From Pelobates cultripes (lineage: Eukaryota; Chordata; Amphibia; Anura; Pelobatidae): a stretch of 64,000 nt of DNA. The translations under genes were made by a program, and so were the position numbers. Location of the stretch: assembly GCA_933207985.1 (NCBI GenBank), contig OW240918.1, positions 117,446,497-117,510,496 on the forward strand. The letters run 5' to 3'. Shown piece by piece: positions 20,993-30,640 of this stretch; positions within the stretch are counted from its first letter, which is position 1, and every line of letters begins with the position of its first letter. Under the pieces are notes generated by a model. That model was not told where the DNA came from. It searched no databases and was given only the letters and a program-made list of their open reading frames with translations.

Positions 20993-21640
20993 AAGGTTTG
21001 AGGGACTTCTCATCCAGTCATTGCGATCACATGGCCCATAAGGGCCAGATTGGTTGCAGGGGGACTGTCTGGATTGTCAGGCAGTCCCCCCCAATTGGGA
21101 TTGCCTTGGTAGGTAAGTATGTCATGCCAGGGGTGTGTGTCCATATGCTCATGTCATTCTATGTTACCCTGTTGCGTTAAAGACCAAATTTTGCAGGATC
21201 CTTAAAGGGTTAGAGGAACACTCCAAATACATTTATCTTTTGCTTTATGTGTGAAGATTGTAATCCCTTTTTAAATTTATAACACTGTTGAATTCAATAG
21301 AAATCAGCACTATTATAACTGAATCATTTTACAGCTCCCTTGCTATCATTCATGAAGTGGGTATGTGATTCTTCTGGCTAGCTAAGCTCACTAAAGCTAA
21401 GCTCAAGAAGCAGGCGCTTGTCCAAAGTATCTGCCTTCAAAAGGCTTCTCAGTGAGTTTTACAGATCGTTGACAAGCCTGCACAGTTGGTCCACATGTCT
21501 TCTTAATGAGAAGTCTCTGATTGGGCATTCCCCTAGCATACATTTTGGGGACGCCTTGCAGTAGCTCTAGATCTGCAGCTATTGCAAGCTAAGACTTCAT
21601 ATACCCCCAAATGAAACATACAAAAAAAATTAGATGCATG
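20993..21640. repeat. Degenerate DNA-transposon-like repeats
   Basis: A short hairpin pairs GGGGGACTGTCTGGATTG (21059-21076) with the CAGGCAGTCCCCCC region after it. A TTAAAGGGTTAGAGG start at 21203 resembles T2-type MITE ends. Related wording (GTTGAATTCAATAGAAATCA) recurs near 30400. Boundaries are unclear. Confidence 0.35.
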
Positions 21641-22883
21641 CATTCTTTGGGGTATATATATCTTTTATGGATTGTTCTTTTAAAAATGCAGTATGTTCCT
21701 TTAAAAGGAACCGTTCTTGCTAGAAGTTTTTGGGAGGTGCGTAACAAGCATATTAAAAAGGATTATTTTTATAAAACTTAAAACACCATTGGAAAACAGA
21801 TTTAAAAAGCATTTATGTCTCCCAGGTGTGGTCATTCTACACATTCAACCTATAATACTAAACTGACCACATGGACAACCTATTCTTGTTACGTAACATT
21901 TGTGTTTTTAATGCATACATTTTATCAAAATTCTGCTAACACACTGCTTACGACATGTTTTATAGCTGACATTTTCCTTGGTTACGGTTAAACACAATTT
22001 AATCGAAATATTTCATTAACATTTAAATTGATCGATATGTTAGATGTACTATATTTTATTTAAAAACTACTAAAGTTTATTATCTAAATCAATAATCTTT
22101 TTAAAAAATGCATTAACAACATCAGTGTTGTTTTTCTCTGTATGCTAAGAACACGCTTAAATGCAATTTATTAAAAATTTTTAAATGAGCAGAACATCGC
22201 TAGTTATATGGAGTCTTTGCAAACTGCCAGTACATAATGTGTCTCTACAGAGTGTGAAGAATATTGAGCTCATCATCGGAATACAAAAACACAGAACAAC
22301 ATAAATACGGATAAAATAACTAACACAGACAGCTGTAACACTGACGACGAACTAAACCCCCGATATTGCTTGCAAACTAGGGAGAAATAGATACTGTTGA
22401 ACTGGGTGTTCTCAAACATTAGATTTCTCTGACCCTCAACAGATTCACTTCTAACGATCTCTGTATTTATTGCAGACACTTTAACTAGAGGCAGAGATTA
22501 TAAAGCAACATTATATGATATATTTCATAGGCAGCATAAACCATACAGCTAGCTGTGGGCAACATTAATAATCTCTAAGCCTGAATTGTATTTGTTTTAT
22601 TTTTTTATGGTACACAATGAGCAGATATTAATATATGAATCATGGTAATAATAATAAAAAACAATTACTGTACAGGATGGTGTATGCTAAAGGATCAGCT
22701 TCTCTAGGTGGTATGGGATTTATTTACTAAACATGAAATTTAAGTGATTTATTTATATTTGATTTATTGCAGCTATTTGGCAAAAAATGTTTATGTTGAG
22801 TTCTACTATTTAGCTGTTGGTTGTTTTTGCTGTTTGGTAAATGTATGCCACATAAAAACTCCCAGTCAGGACATAAAGTATGC
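21641..22883. other. No gene recognised
   Basis: AT-rich. Short ORFs such as 22273-22479 (minus) have no recognisable motif. Confidence 0.6.
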
Positions 22884-22963
22884 TTAACCCCTTAAGGACA
22901 CATGACATGTGTGACATGTCATGATTCCCTTTTATTCCAGAAGTTTGGTCATTAAGGGGTTAA
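22884..22963. mobile_element. 80-bp MITE with TTAACCCCTTAAGGACA ends
   Basis: TTAACCCCTTAAGGACA on the left. The right end reads TCATTAAGGGGTTAA, the inverse with few changes. TTAA lies at both tips, as for piggyBac- or Kolobok-type insertion. A T2-like TTAAAGGAATGC start abuts on the right. Confidence 0.65.
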
Positions 22964-23076
22964 AGGAATGCTTTGGGCACCACAACAACTTAATTGATTT
23001 GTTTTTAGATTAGTTTAGTGTAAATGTATGTGTCTATCTAACATCTGAAATTGGCCTATAATCTGAATCTAACCAT

Positions 23077-23292
23077 CACTACTTCCTGTGTCTATCCTGT
23101 TAAAGCCGGTCACAGGTGAAGTGCACATGCTCATGGGTGAGTCTTTCTTTCTGTCTAGTTGTGGTGGCTATATTGAAATTTTGAAAGTGTAGTTTTTAGG
23201 CTTTACCTTCTAGTTGCTAATAATTGAAAGCTAGGGTGCGCACGTTGTATGTAGGGGCAGAGGCTTTAACAGGATAGACACAGGAAGTAGTG
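23077..23292. repeat. Inverted repeat with about 30-bp arms
   Basis: CACTACTTCCTGTGTCTATC at 23077 continues to 23106 and is inverted exactly at 23263-23292. The 156-bp spacer shows no coding. Probably a non-autonomous DNA element or its core. Confidence 0.75.
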
Positions 23293-23803
23293 AGCAGAGG
23301 TAACATTGGAAACCTGTTGCAAATTGTTTCGGTGCACGTATCTACCAGCTATTAGTGATAACAACAGCTATTGGACGATTTTTAAAAATCTCTTTGGAAA
23401 CAATTGCTACATAGAGAATGGTCAGGAGCCAACCAGTGAATTTCAAAAATTGCCACACTGGAAAATAACTTTTGATATTTGCTCCAAAAATGACCAATTT
23501 TCTGGGCCAACCTCACTGAAATAATGGAAAATAAGTAACCACAAAATAATACCTTTTTTTAGTGGATATTTCTTTACCTCTAACTTTGTAGCACAGTTGA
23601 AATATATTAGGATTATTCACTGAAGAATTAATTATTGTGGATTAAAACAGCGTTGAGCTGTAAAAATGCATGAGGTTGAGAATTTTTCCAATTTTGCTTT
23701 TCTGGCCTAAAATCTGTAACATCCCCCCCCCATATCAATTTGACACATGTGTGAATGCCCATTTAACATGGGATATTTAGTGTGCCATTACAGAAATCAT
23801 ATA
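23293..23803. other. No gene recognised
   Basis: AT-rich sequence with a C-run near 23724. One short ORF without recognisable features. Confidence 0.6.
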
Positions 23804-23851
23804 ATTGTAGATTATGCTAGCGCAGTGTACCTATAATCTTAATTTTATTAA

Positions 23852-23981
23852 GGACAGGAGGCGAGTATTTTGCATAATCTTTCTTTACTAAAACTCCAGC
23901 AGCACAGGTTTAACAATAAAGTTTAGTGAAAAAAACATTGCCATAGTGTAGTCATCATTTGCATCATTTCCTCTTTCTTTG
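23852..23981 (-). repeat. Inverted terminal repeat, 3' copy
   Basis: About 130 bp complementary to 29166-29305. It differs where the other copy has its TATA box: here CCATAGTGTAGTCATCATTT replaces it. Confidence 0.9.
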
Positions 23982-24191
23982 GTGCGAGATAATCATAAAC
24001 ATATCCTGCTATTACACTAAATAATGATAACGACGAAGAATCAGACTGTAAATGATCCGAATCCCGACTGGAAGATTGTCATAGAGTGCGAAGATGATCC
24101 CATGTATTGATCCATGAAGAAGAATCAAACTGAAAAGAAACAAAAGTGAAAGGGATTTGGAAATGAACTGTTTGTCCTCATTATTATTATT

Positions 24192-24626
24192 ATTAGCATA
24201 ATCAATATTACTGTTTATAAAACGCCAGTTTATTCCGTAGTACTTTACGTAAAAGGAATTTATCAGATGAGACAAGAATTTTGTTAACCAAAATAGGTAG
24301 CTATGATAGAGACATTAATATAGTCAAATTGTATGTATTAGCATAATCAATATTACTGTTTATAAAACGCCAGTTTATTCCGTAGTACTTTACGTAAAAG
24401 GAATTTATCAGATGAGACAAGAATTTTGTTAACCAAAATAGGTAGCTATGATAGAGACATTAATATAGTCAAATTGTATGTATTAGCATAATCAATATTA
24501 CTGTTTATAAAACGCCAGTTTATTCCGTAGTACTTTACGTAAAAGGAATTTATCAGATGAGACAAGAATTTTGTTAACCAAAATAGGTAGCTATGATAGA
24601 GACATTAATATAGTCAAATTGTATGT
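24192..24626. repeat. Three 145-bp tandem units, apparently identical
   Basis: Units start at 24192, 24337 and 24482 (ATTAGCATAATCAATATTAC...). I see no difference between them. The array sits between the ICR and the terminal repeat of the DIRS-like element. Confidence 0.93.
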
Positions 24627-24774
24627 ATTAGGAAATCATAACAGATAGCAGTCGTAATTTCAAGATGTGATATGAAATAAACCACGTAATAGAGAACCAC
24701 ACCCCCTGAATTCAAATCTTTTATTGAAGTACAACCCAAGGAATGATAAATAGGGAGGGAAAAAGTAGGGTGGG

Positions 24775-24876
24775 AAAATACTCGCCTCCTGTCCTTAATA
24801 AAATTAAGATTATATGTACACTGCGCTAGCATAATCTACAATTTTATAACAGGACAGGAGGCTTCGTATTTTGCAT
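24775..24876. repeat. Internal complementary region (circle-junction copy)
   Basis: Read on the minus strand it runs TGCAAAATACGAAGCCTCCT, then CTGTTATAAAATT, then GTAGATTATGCTAGCGCAG and onward to the start of the left terminal repeat. The first part equals 29281-29316 and the second equals 23804-23868. In DIRS replication such a segment templates closing of the single-stranded circle. Confidence 0.88.
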
Positions 24877-27000
24877 TTTTAACGCTATGGAACAACACAG
24901 GATGTGTGAAGAGTCCGAGGAAGTAGAACACCCTGAAAGGCTCTTCTCGTGACCTGGCCAATGAACATCGGCGAAGGAAGATGAATGGTGGATGTCTGAG
25001 ATGCATCCTTGACCCGAATGACCGATAACCAATCGATCTCCGCAACCATATGAGCAATGGTCAATGTGCCCACCCGGTAAGGTGGTGGCCATAACTGGTG
25101 TGAAACGTATAGTATACAAAGGGAGAGAGAGAGGCTGTCTCGAATGTGAGATTTCTCGAGGGTTAGTTGGAGTGAGTATCCAAATCCATAGGTCAAACCC
25201 ATAGGAATAGAGAGAACCACAACTAAGACCCATAACCGAGTGTATGCCAATACTGGTTCTGGAGCGCATGACGCCTCGCGGCATATGAAAAGTCCTGTCG
25301 TGGAACGTGAGCCGCCAAAGTCTCTGATGGTATCTTGTGGGTTGTCCGTAAGATGGGAGACAGTGGAAGGGCAGTGGATAGCCCAGAATGGAGTCAATAG
25401 GATCGGGAGCCCCTTCGATTCTGCCGTAGTGGCGAGGTGCATGTCACCCAGATCTCCTTGATGCGATGGTGACCAAGGAGTCCCGTTGTCAGTTCGTGAT
25501 ATAGGTAATCTCCTGAGGGAACCCTAGTCGTAGGGTAACCTTGCGTGTAATTTAGAAATGGTAAATGTCCTCCGATATTATTAGAGTCCGATACCAGACT
25601 CCGTCCAGGTGTTTTGTGTAGCCGGTTGCCGAGATATTGTCCAAATGTAGGAGAAAACAACCATCGGATCTGTCCCAGGCTAGCTGTAGGTTGTCGGTAA
25701 TCCCGACTCCGGCCGTCTCTTCTCCAGATCATGGTTCTCCAGTAGGAGTATGTGCAGCGAGCCTTCCAGCCCTAGAGACTGATTGTCGATTACGTGTTTA
25801 GTAAGTAACGTCTTGTAGTCTAGATAGGTGAGGTAGTGGATTCCCTTGTGGTGAAAGGGCGCCATGACCGGTTATAAAAGTTTCTTGGGTACCATGGGTC
25901 GTACCTTAACGATAGACACGTGATTTGTTTGGGCCTGTCGATGAAAACAAAATGGACAGATGGGTCCCTGGTGTGACTATCCTGGATGGGTATGTGTCCA
26001 TCCAATCTGAATGATTGAACCCACCTAGGTGTGGGGAAGCTGTAGTACAGTGCCAGGATGGTAGTCTCCCGACTACTGTGAGCATAAAATTATCCCTGCG
26101 TTAACCAGTGACGTCTGGAGCGAATGCCCAGTGCTTCTTGGAAATAGGTGTAAGTTTCCTCATATGTGAGATTTGTGGTCCTCCAGTACCCGTAGAGGGG
26201 TGGTACTGGAAGATGTGGACTTTGACCCCCAAGGGTCGACCAGGTATCCAGATTAAGCATTAGTTCATGGAGCTAAGTTACCCTACTGGGTCGTTCAACC
26301 CAGGAGTATAGAGGAATCCTATGTCCTATCCTCCGGCCGTCCGGAGTATTCTAGCCTTCCTACTCGAGTAGAGGTAGCTTCCTTATTTGATAACAAGGTA
26401 GACCGCTGCCCATGGTTACACCATGAGAGCGTTGAAACTGGAGAAATGTAAGAGTATAGCTGTTTCTCAGTAATGTTCTTTTGTTGGGGTGAAGTGAGTG
26501 AGGGCATGCGACCCAGAGTTGAACACGCAGTCTCCTTGTCCTAGGGTTTGTGGCTACAATTGTATGGATCGTGGATGAAGGCCTGGCAACCCCAATTTCG
26601 TCAATCTCTGTATGTTGTCTGACCGTGCGGTGGTCAAATCTGTGGAGTCTCAGGAGATTTCCTTATAGGGGAAGTTAGGTCGTTTGGATAACTTTCCAGC
26701 ACATCGGGGTTCTGTTCCCAGGTTTGATGTAATTATTTGGAGGGTCCGTGATGGAATACTTGCACTTGTCCTTTGTATATGGGTGCTTGGCCCGGGGCCT
26801 CGTAGCTCATGAATTCATAGGCAGATGGGGTACCATGGTTCACAGTCTCTGCAAGACCCTGACCCAGCCTATTGGGGATTGTTGTCTGTATTGAGGTTGC
26901 CACTGCAATTAACCTAGGCTGAAAGTCTTGAGTGAGAGGTCGTCTGTTGACCTTTCAGTCTGTTGAGTATATATATCTATATATACGGTCTAGGTACATG
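24877..27000 (-). pseudogene. Decayed internal coding region of the DIRS-like element
   Basis: Minus-strand frames of up to 185 codons (25442-24885, 25284-24844, 25732-25394, 26005-25820) overlap in a staggered fashion, the pattern of a once-continuous gene broken by frameshifts. Position predicts reverse transcriptase, RNase H, methyltransferase-like and recombinase domains. I could not find an RT [F/Y]xDD box or the recombinase R...HxxR...Y residues, so the assignment is by position only. The plus strand also lacks a plausible gene. Confidence 0.35.
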
Positions 27001-27039
27001 TGTAAATGTGTTAGGATACCTAGAGCACCTCCGGCCATA

Positions 27040-27535
27040 GTTCCATGTGGAATGCGCATCTGCGAGTGGGGGAATAACCCTAGTAGTAAGGGGGTTCATT
27101 CCAATAATAAAGTGCACAGAAGTCCGTAGACAAGTGCCGATCTGTGAGTGCATAGTAATCCATTGTTGAATGCACATCTATGAGGGTTACTCCAGTAGTA
27201 AGGGGGGTTTTACCCCAATAGTAAGGTGCACAGTAGCTCATTGGTGAATGCACATCTGTAAGTGAGGGGGGTCACCCCAGTAATAAAGTGCATAGAATCC
27301 ATTGGCGGATGTGCCTCTGTGAGTGGGGGGTCACCCCATTAGTAAGGGGGGTCACCCCAATAATAAATGTACAGGAGTCCATTGTTGAATGCACATCTTG
27401 AGTGGGGGTTCACCCCAGTAGTAAGGAGGGTCACCCCAATAATAAAGTGCACAGTAACCCATTGGTGAATGTACATCTTTGAGTGGGGGGTCACCCCAGT
27501 AGTAAGGGGGGTCACCCCAATAATAAAGTGCACAG
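27040..27535. repeat. Minisatellite, 70-110 bp units with GGGGTCACCCC
   Basis: About six imperfect units share CAATAATAAAGTGCACAG, a CCATTGNTGAATGCACATCT stretch and one or two GGGGGGTCACCCCA blocks. Starts of the TAATAAAG-type junction fall near 27106, 27215, 27285, 27358, 27440 and 27522. It lies just downstream (minus strand) of the gag-like ORF. Confidence 0.88.
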
Positions 27536-28330
27536 AAAATAAAGTTTGGATCGTTTTATTGCGGGGACTTCTCTAAGGAAGTCAGGGTCTTCCGTTTCAA
27601 TGGCCGTTGCGGTGTCAGTGTCCGTTTTCGGGATCTGCACCAGTAATTTGGCAATAGCCTTTTCCACTGAGGCGGTCACCGCCGATTTTATCATTGACTG
27701 GAAGTCAGATGGTGGTGATTGTGGTGAGTCATTCATCATGAAGTAGTGGAGTATTCTGTCTATGAAAGACAGGAGAATGCCAGGTACCAAAGTACGGGAG
27801 TAATAGTACAGTAGGCTTCCACATATGACTGGGGGTCACCCAGTGTTATCTGACCCGAGACCCTCAGGTCGCTAGGAGGTCGAGTGGCCTGAGGAGGGGG
27901 TCACCCTCTGTGCGACCGGGATGAGCGGTCGTATAAGTGGGCCGCACCTGTCAAGGGTGGAGGGCCTGTTTGGTTTGGGGTTCACCCAACAATATATGAA
28001 TTGTGGAGCCTGTACACTTGCAATTTCATCCCTCATTGGTAAGGAGGTGTGTGGATCACCTCAGTCGTAGTGTGGGTGTCTGATATTCACTGCATAGAGT
28101 CATATTGTTAGTGTATGACAGGATGTTGAACCTGTGTGCACTGTGTTTTTTTTTTAGCCTGTGGGGGGTCACCCCATCTGAAAGGGGGGTCACCCCTGAA
28201 TGGATCCTGCACTGAGTGCTGTATGGCTCCGCTTGGGGGTCACTCAGGGTAGGGGGTCACCCCTGTTATGGTATTGGCAGGAGTGTGAGTGGGGTTCACC
28301 CCCAACTGAGAGGGGTCACCTCTGTATAGA
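27186..28330. repeat. Dispersed GGGTCACCC quasi-palindrome array
   Basis: About 17 copies of GGGGTCACCCC or close variants, in the minisatellite and then scattered through 27826-28320 in otherwise non-repetitive sequence. Confidence 0.75.
27512..27790 (-). pseudogene. gag-like ORF1 fragment of the DIRS-like element
   Basis: A 92-codon minus-strand frame. The likely start is the double Met at 27739/27736, giving MMNDSPQSPPSDFQ. It is followed by an amphipathic helix-like stretch (MIKSAVTASVEKAIAKLLVQ) and an acidic/threonine-rich segment ending FLREVPAIKRSK. A short Pro/Ser start followed by an alanine-rich helix is typical of the N-terminus of DIRS gag-like proteins. The frame then runs into the minisatellite and stops, so the protein is truncated at about 70 residues of plausible coding. 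Role in packaging is inferred from family position only. Confidence 0.45.
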
Positions 28331-28643
28331 CTCTCTGCAGCAGTGTAATGGTTAATGTACAGTGCAGTTTGTTATGAGCAATGTTCCACAGTACATGATT
28401 GTTTAATGGAAATACCTAACTATACATATCCAACGTGTGTTAAGGTGATAAGTCATAACCGCTAGGGGTGCAAATTGCCGTCGTGGATCTCGCGGGTACG
28501 AGATCTAAGATGGCCACCGTTCACGCCAAAACGACAGCGTGGCTCACCGCCGGTGTGGATATGAAAATTAATAGATCACAAGATATAAAATTGTAAACAC
28601 ATTTCTCTGGTTACCCAAATAGGTGATTCCTATTTTATCTACT

Positions 28644-28717
28644 TCAGTGGGGATTGAACCTGTGAGCCATAAGATATGGACAGTGTACAGCTAGTGTATT
28701 AGCCCATTGAGCTAACC
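28644..28717 (-). repeat. tRNA-derived segment (SINE-like or captured tRNA pseudogene)
   Basis: On the minus strand GGTTAGCTCAATGGG (box A-like, plus 28703-28717) is followed about 43 bp later by GGTTCAATCCCCACT (box B-like, plus 28646-28660), about 74 nt in all. That is the layout of an internal RNA polymerase III promoter. The middle does not fold into a clear anticodon arm and no CCA end is present, so it is not called a tRNA gene. It lies in the 5' untranslated part of the DIRS-like element. Confidence 0.55.
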
Positions 28718-29165
28718 TAATTCATGAAATGTATTGTTTTTCAAGACATTGAAAAACCCTGTAGGAGAAATGAGAGCATTCCGTGTGAATCACGGTCTGG
28801 GAAGGTGGCCCTGGATCTCGCGGTCCGCAATACCCAAAATGGCTGCCATTCGCGCGCAAATCTTAATGCCGGTAACGCGGATTCCCACACTCCCCCTCCC
28901 GCTGACCCTAACCGATGCCCCAGTCCCTGATTTGATAAGCGCGATTGTTGTAACTTGCCGCAATCGCGAAATAAATGACAAGGAGATAATGAGAGGGAAG
29001 CAAAGGAAGTACAGGTGGGGATATAGGGGAGAAAGGGAAAAATTGAAGAAAATAAATAGTGATAATCAAATATAGAGACAATCCATCAAAACCAGTAAGA
29101 ATGACAGTGTAAATGTAAATTCAATAGCAGAGAATAAAATACTCTGACCTGTCTGACTGGAGCAG

Positions 29166-29305
29166 CAAAGAAAGAGGAAATGATGCAAGAGGAAGGGCCT
29201 TTTATACCCTATGGCAATGTTTTTTTCACTAAACTTTATTGTTAAACCTGTGCTGCTGGAGTTTTAGTAAAGAAAGATTATGCAAAATACGAAGCCTCCT
29301 GTCCT
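29166..29305 (-). repeat. Inverted terminal repeat, 5' copy
   Basis: Complement of 23852-23981. It contains the TATA box at 29198-29206 that the other copy lacks. Confidence 0.9.
29198..29206 (-). promoter_or_regulatory. TATA box of the DIRS-like element
   Basis: Minus strand GGGTATAAAAGGCCC within the 5' terminal repeat, pointing into the element and toward the gag-like ORF. Confidence 0.6.
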
Positions 29306-29316
29306 GTTATAAAATT

Positions 29317-30353
29317 TTAATGTAAATTTCATCACTCCCTCTTTGCACTGTGGACTCATAAAGGAGAAAATAACATTATTATATTTTAGGAGCTGTTATT
29401 TTTGCTGTTGGTTTCTTCTATCTCAGTTTAATGTGCCTTCACAGAATCAAGAATATGGAAAATATAAAATATTTTATGTATTTTTATTTTCCCGGCTAAT
29501 ATCTATGGCAGCAATAAACAATAGCTCAATCCGCTCACGGCTTATAGGAAAAGATAAAACAAATAAAAAAATTGCACCGTGTTTAATATCTTGAGTCACA
29601 CATCCCCCAATCGGTTCCCAAACTCCCAAACGTTCTTGTTATCTGCATTCTAAAAGGAGAAACCTGACAGGTGCACACAGTATTGGAGGAACATACCACG
29701 CAAAAATGTGAAGCTTTACTGCTCCACACTCAGAGAGGGAGACGAAGCTGCAACTTTATTGTACCACAGACAAAGAAACACAATAAGGGCACCTTAGAAT
29801 CACATCCCCAACAATGCTCACCAAAATTTAGGATAAACAAAAAAAAGAAGGAACCATATATGGTACTTACCTGTAGAGTTCTGGTTATAGATGAAAGAGC
29901 AACCAGTCCCTCCATCAAGGTAGGTTTTCCATATTTAACATCTATTTAATGTTACTTTGGCTCTTTAAATGGTTCTGCGCTATAAAATGGTAATGTAGTT
30001 CTTCTAGCTCCTTGAATCAGCAGCTAGAAAGGAATCCACTTTAAAAGAGGTCTCCTCAAGAATTGGGTAAAGACGAGATAATTTCCCTTAAAATGTTATA
30101 AACTTCTCTGATTTACTCAACTTGGTAAGAAGAATGGAGAAAATACAGTTTATTGTTAGTTTGAGTTTCAAAATATATACCTATAGTTTTACATCCAGCC
30201 ACATTCTCCAGGATTCCATCACACCATCCAAAAGCTCTTGCATACAGGGTGGTAAGACTGCTTAAGTGATTTTTTCTTTAACATTAAAAGATGAATTGTC
30301 TTGATGAGTAATTTGATGATTTGTTTTGTCATTTGTGCAATCAGCAAAGAGTT
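29317..30353. other. No gene recognised
   Basis: Short ORFs at 29343-29594 and 29671-29949 have no family motif, and I see no splice-flanked conserved exon. Confidence 0.55.
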
Positions 30354-30640
30354 AAAGGGTCACTACAGACAGATAAAGCATAAACTGTGACATTATATAA
30401 AAGTGTTGATTTCAGTAGAAATCAGCACTTTTATATTTGGGGCAAGACATACTCCCTGCTGGTCAATCAGACAGCCAGTAAGGTTTTATTCTGCTTCTTT
30501 ATGCTCTACGGAGCTAACAGTACTGACAAGAACACTTGATAATGCACTAGCATTGCATTGATAGGCAGGTGCTAGCTCTGGCTCTGTCACTTGGTGCATA
30601 TCTTTTAGTTTATACAGTTAAAATAATTTATACACTTGCA
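30354..30640. repeat. T2-like or related MITE fragment
   Basis: It begins AAAGGGTCACTACAGACAGA and contains GATTTCAGTAGAAATCAGCA, similar to 21290-21310. No clear right terminus. Confidence 0.35.

Larger units (their letters stand above)
23804..29316 (-). mobile_element. DIRS-like tyrosine-recombinase retrotransposon, decayed
   Basis: Inverted terminal repeats 23852-23981 and 29166-29305 are followed outward by unequal tips of 45 and 11 bp. An internal segment at 24775-24876 is the reverse complement of the right tip joined to the left tip, i.e. the internal complementary region (ICR) that defines DIRS elements. ATT occurs at both outer boundaries (23804-23806 and 29314-29316) and once at the ICR junction. 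This is what recombination of a circle at a trinucleotide would leave, with no other duplication. Orientation is minus: TATA box and gag-like ORF at the right, ICR near the left. Polymerase and recombinase frames are too decayed for me to name. The structure is seen directly. The DIRS label is family knowledge. Confidence 0.8.

Noticed and set aside
24192..24626. Regular repeats that could be mistaken for a CRISPR array
   Set aside because: The 145-bp units are contiguous with no unique spacers, and the context is a eukaryotic transposon.
24885..25442. 185-codon minus-strand ORF as an independent gene
   Set aside because: It overlaps other similar-length frames inside the DIRS-like element and shows no recognisable motif, so it is better read as a broken internal region.
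28644..28717. Calling a functional tRNA gene
   Set aside because: Box A and box B-like motifs are present, but there is no convincing anticodon stem or acceptor pairing.
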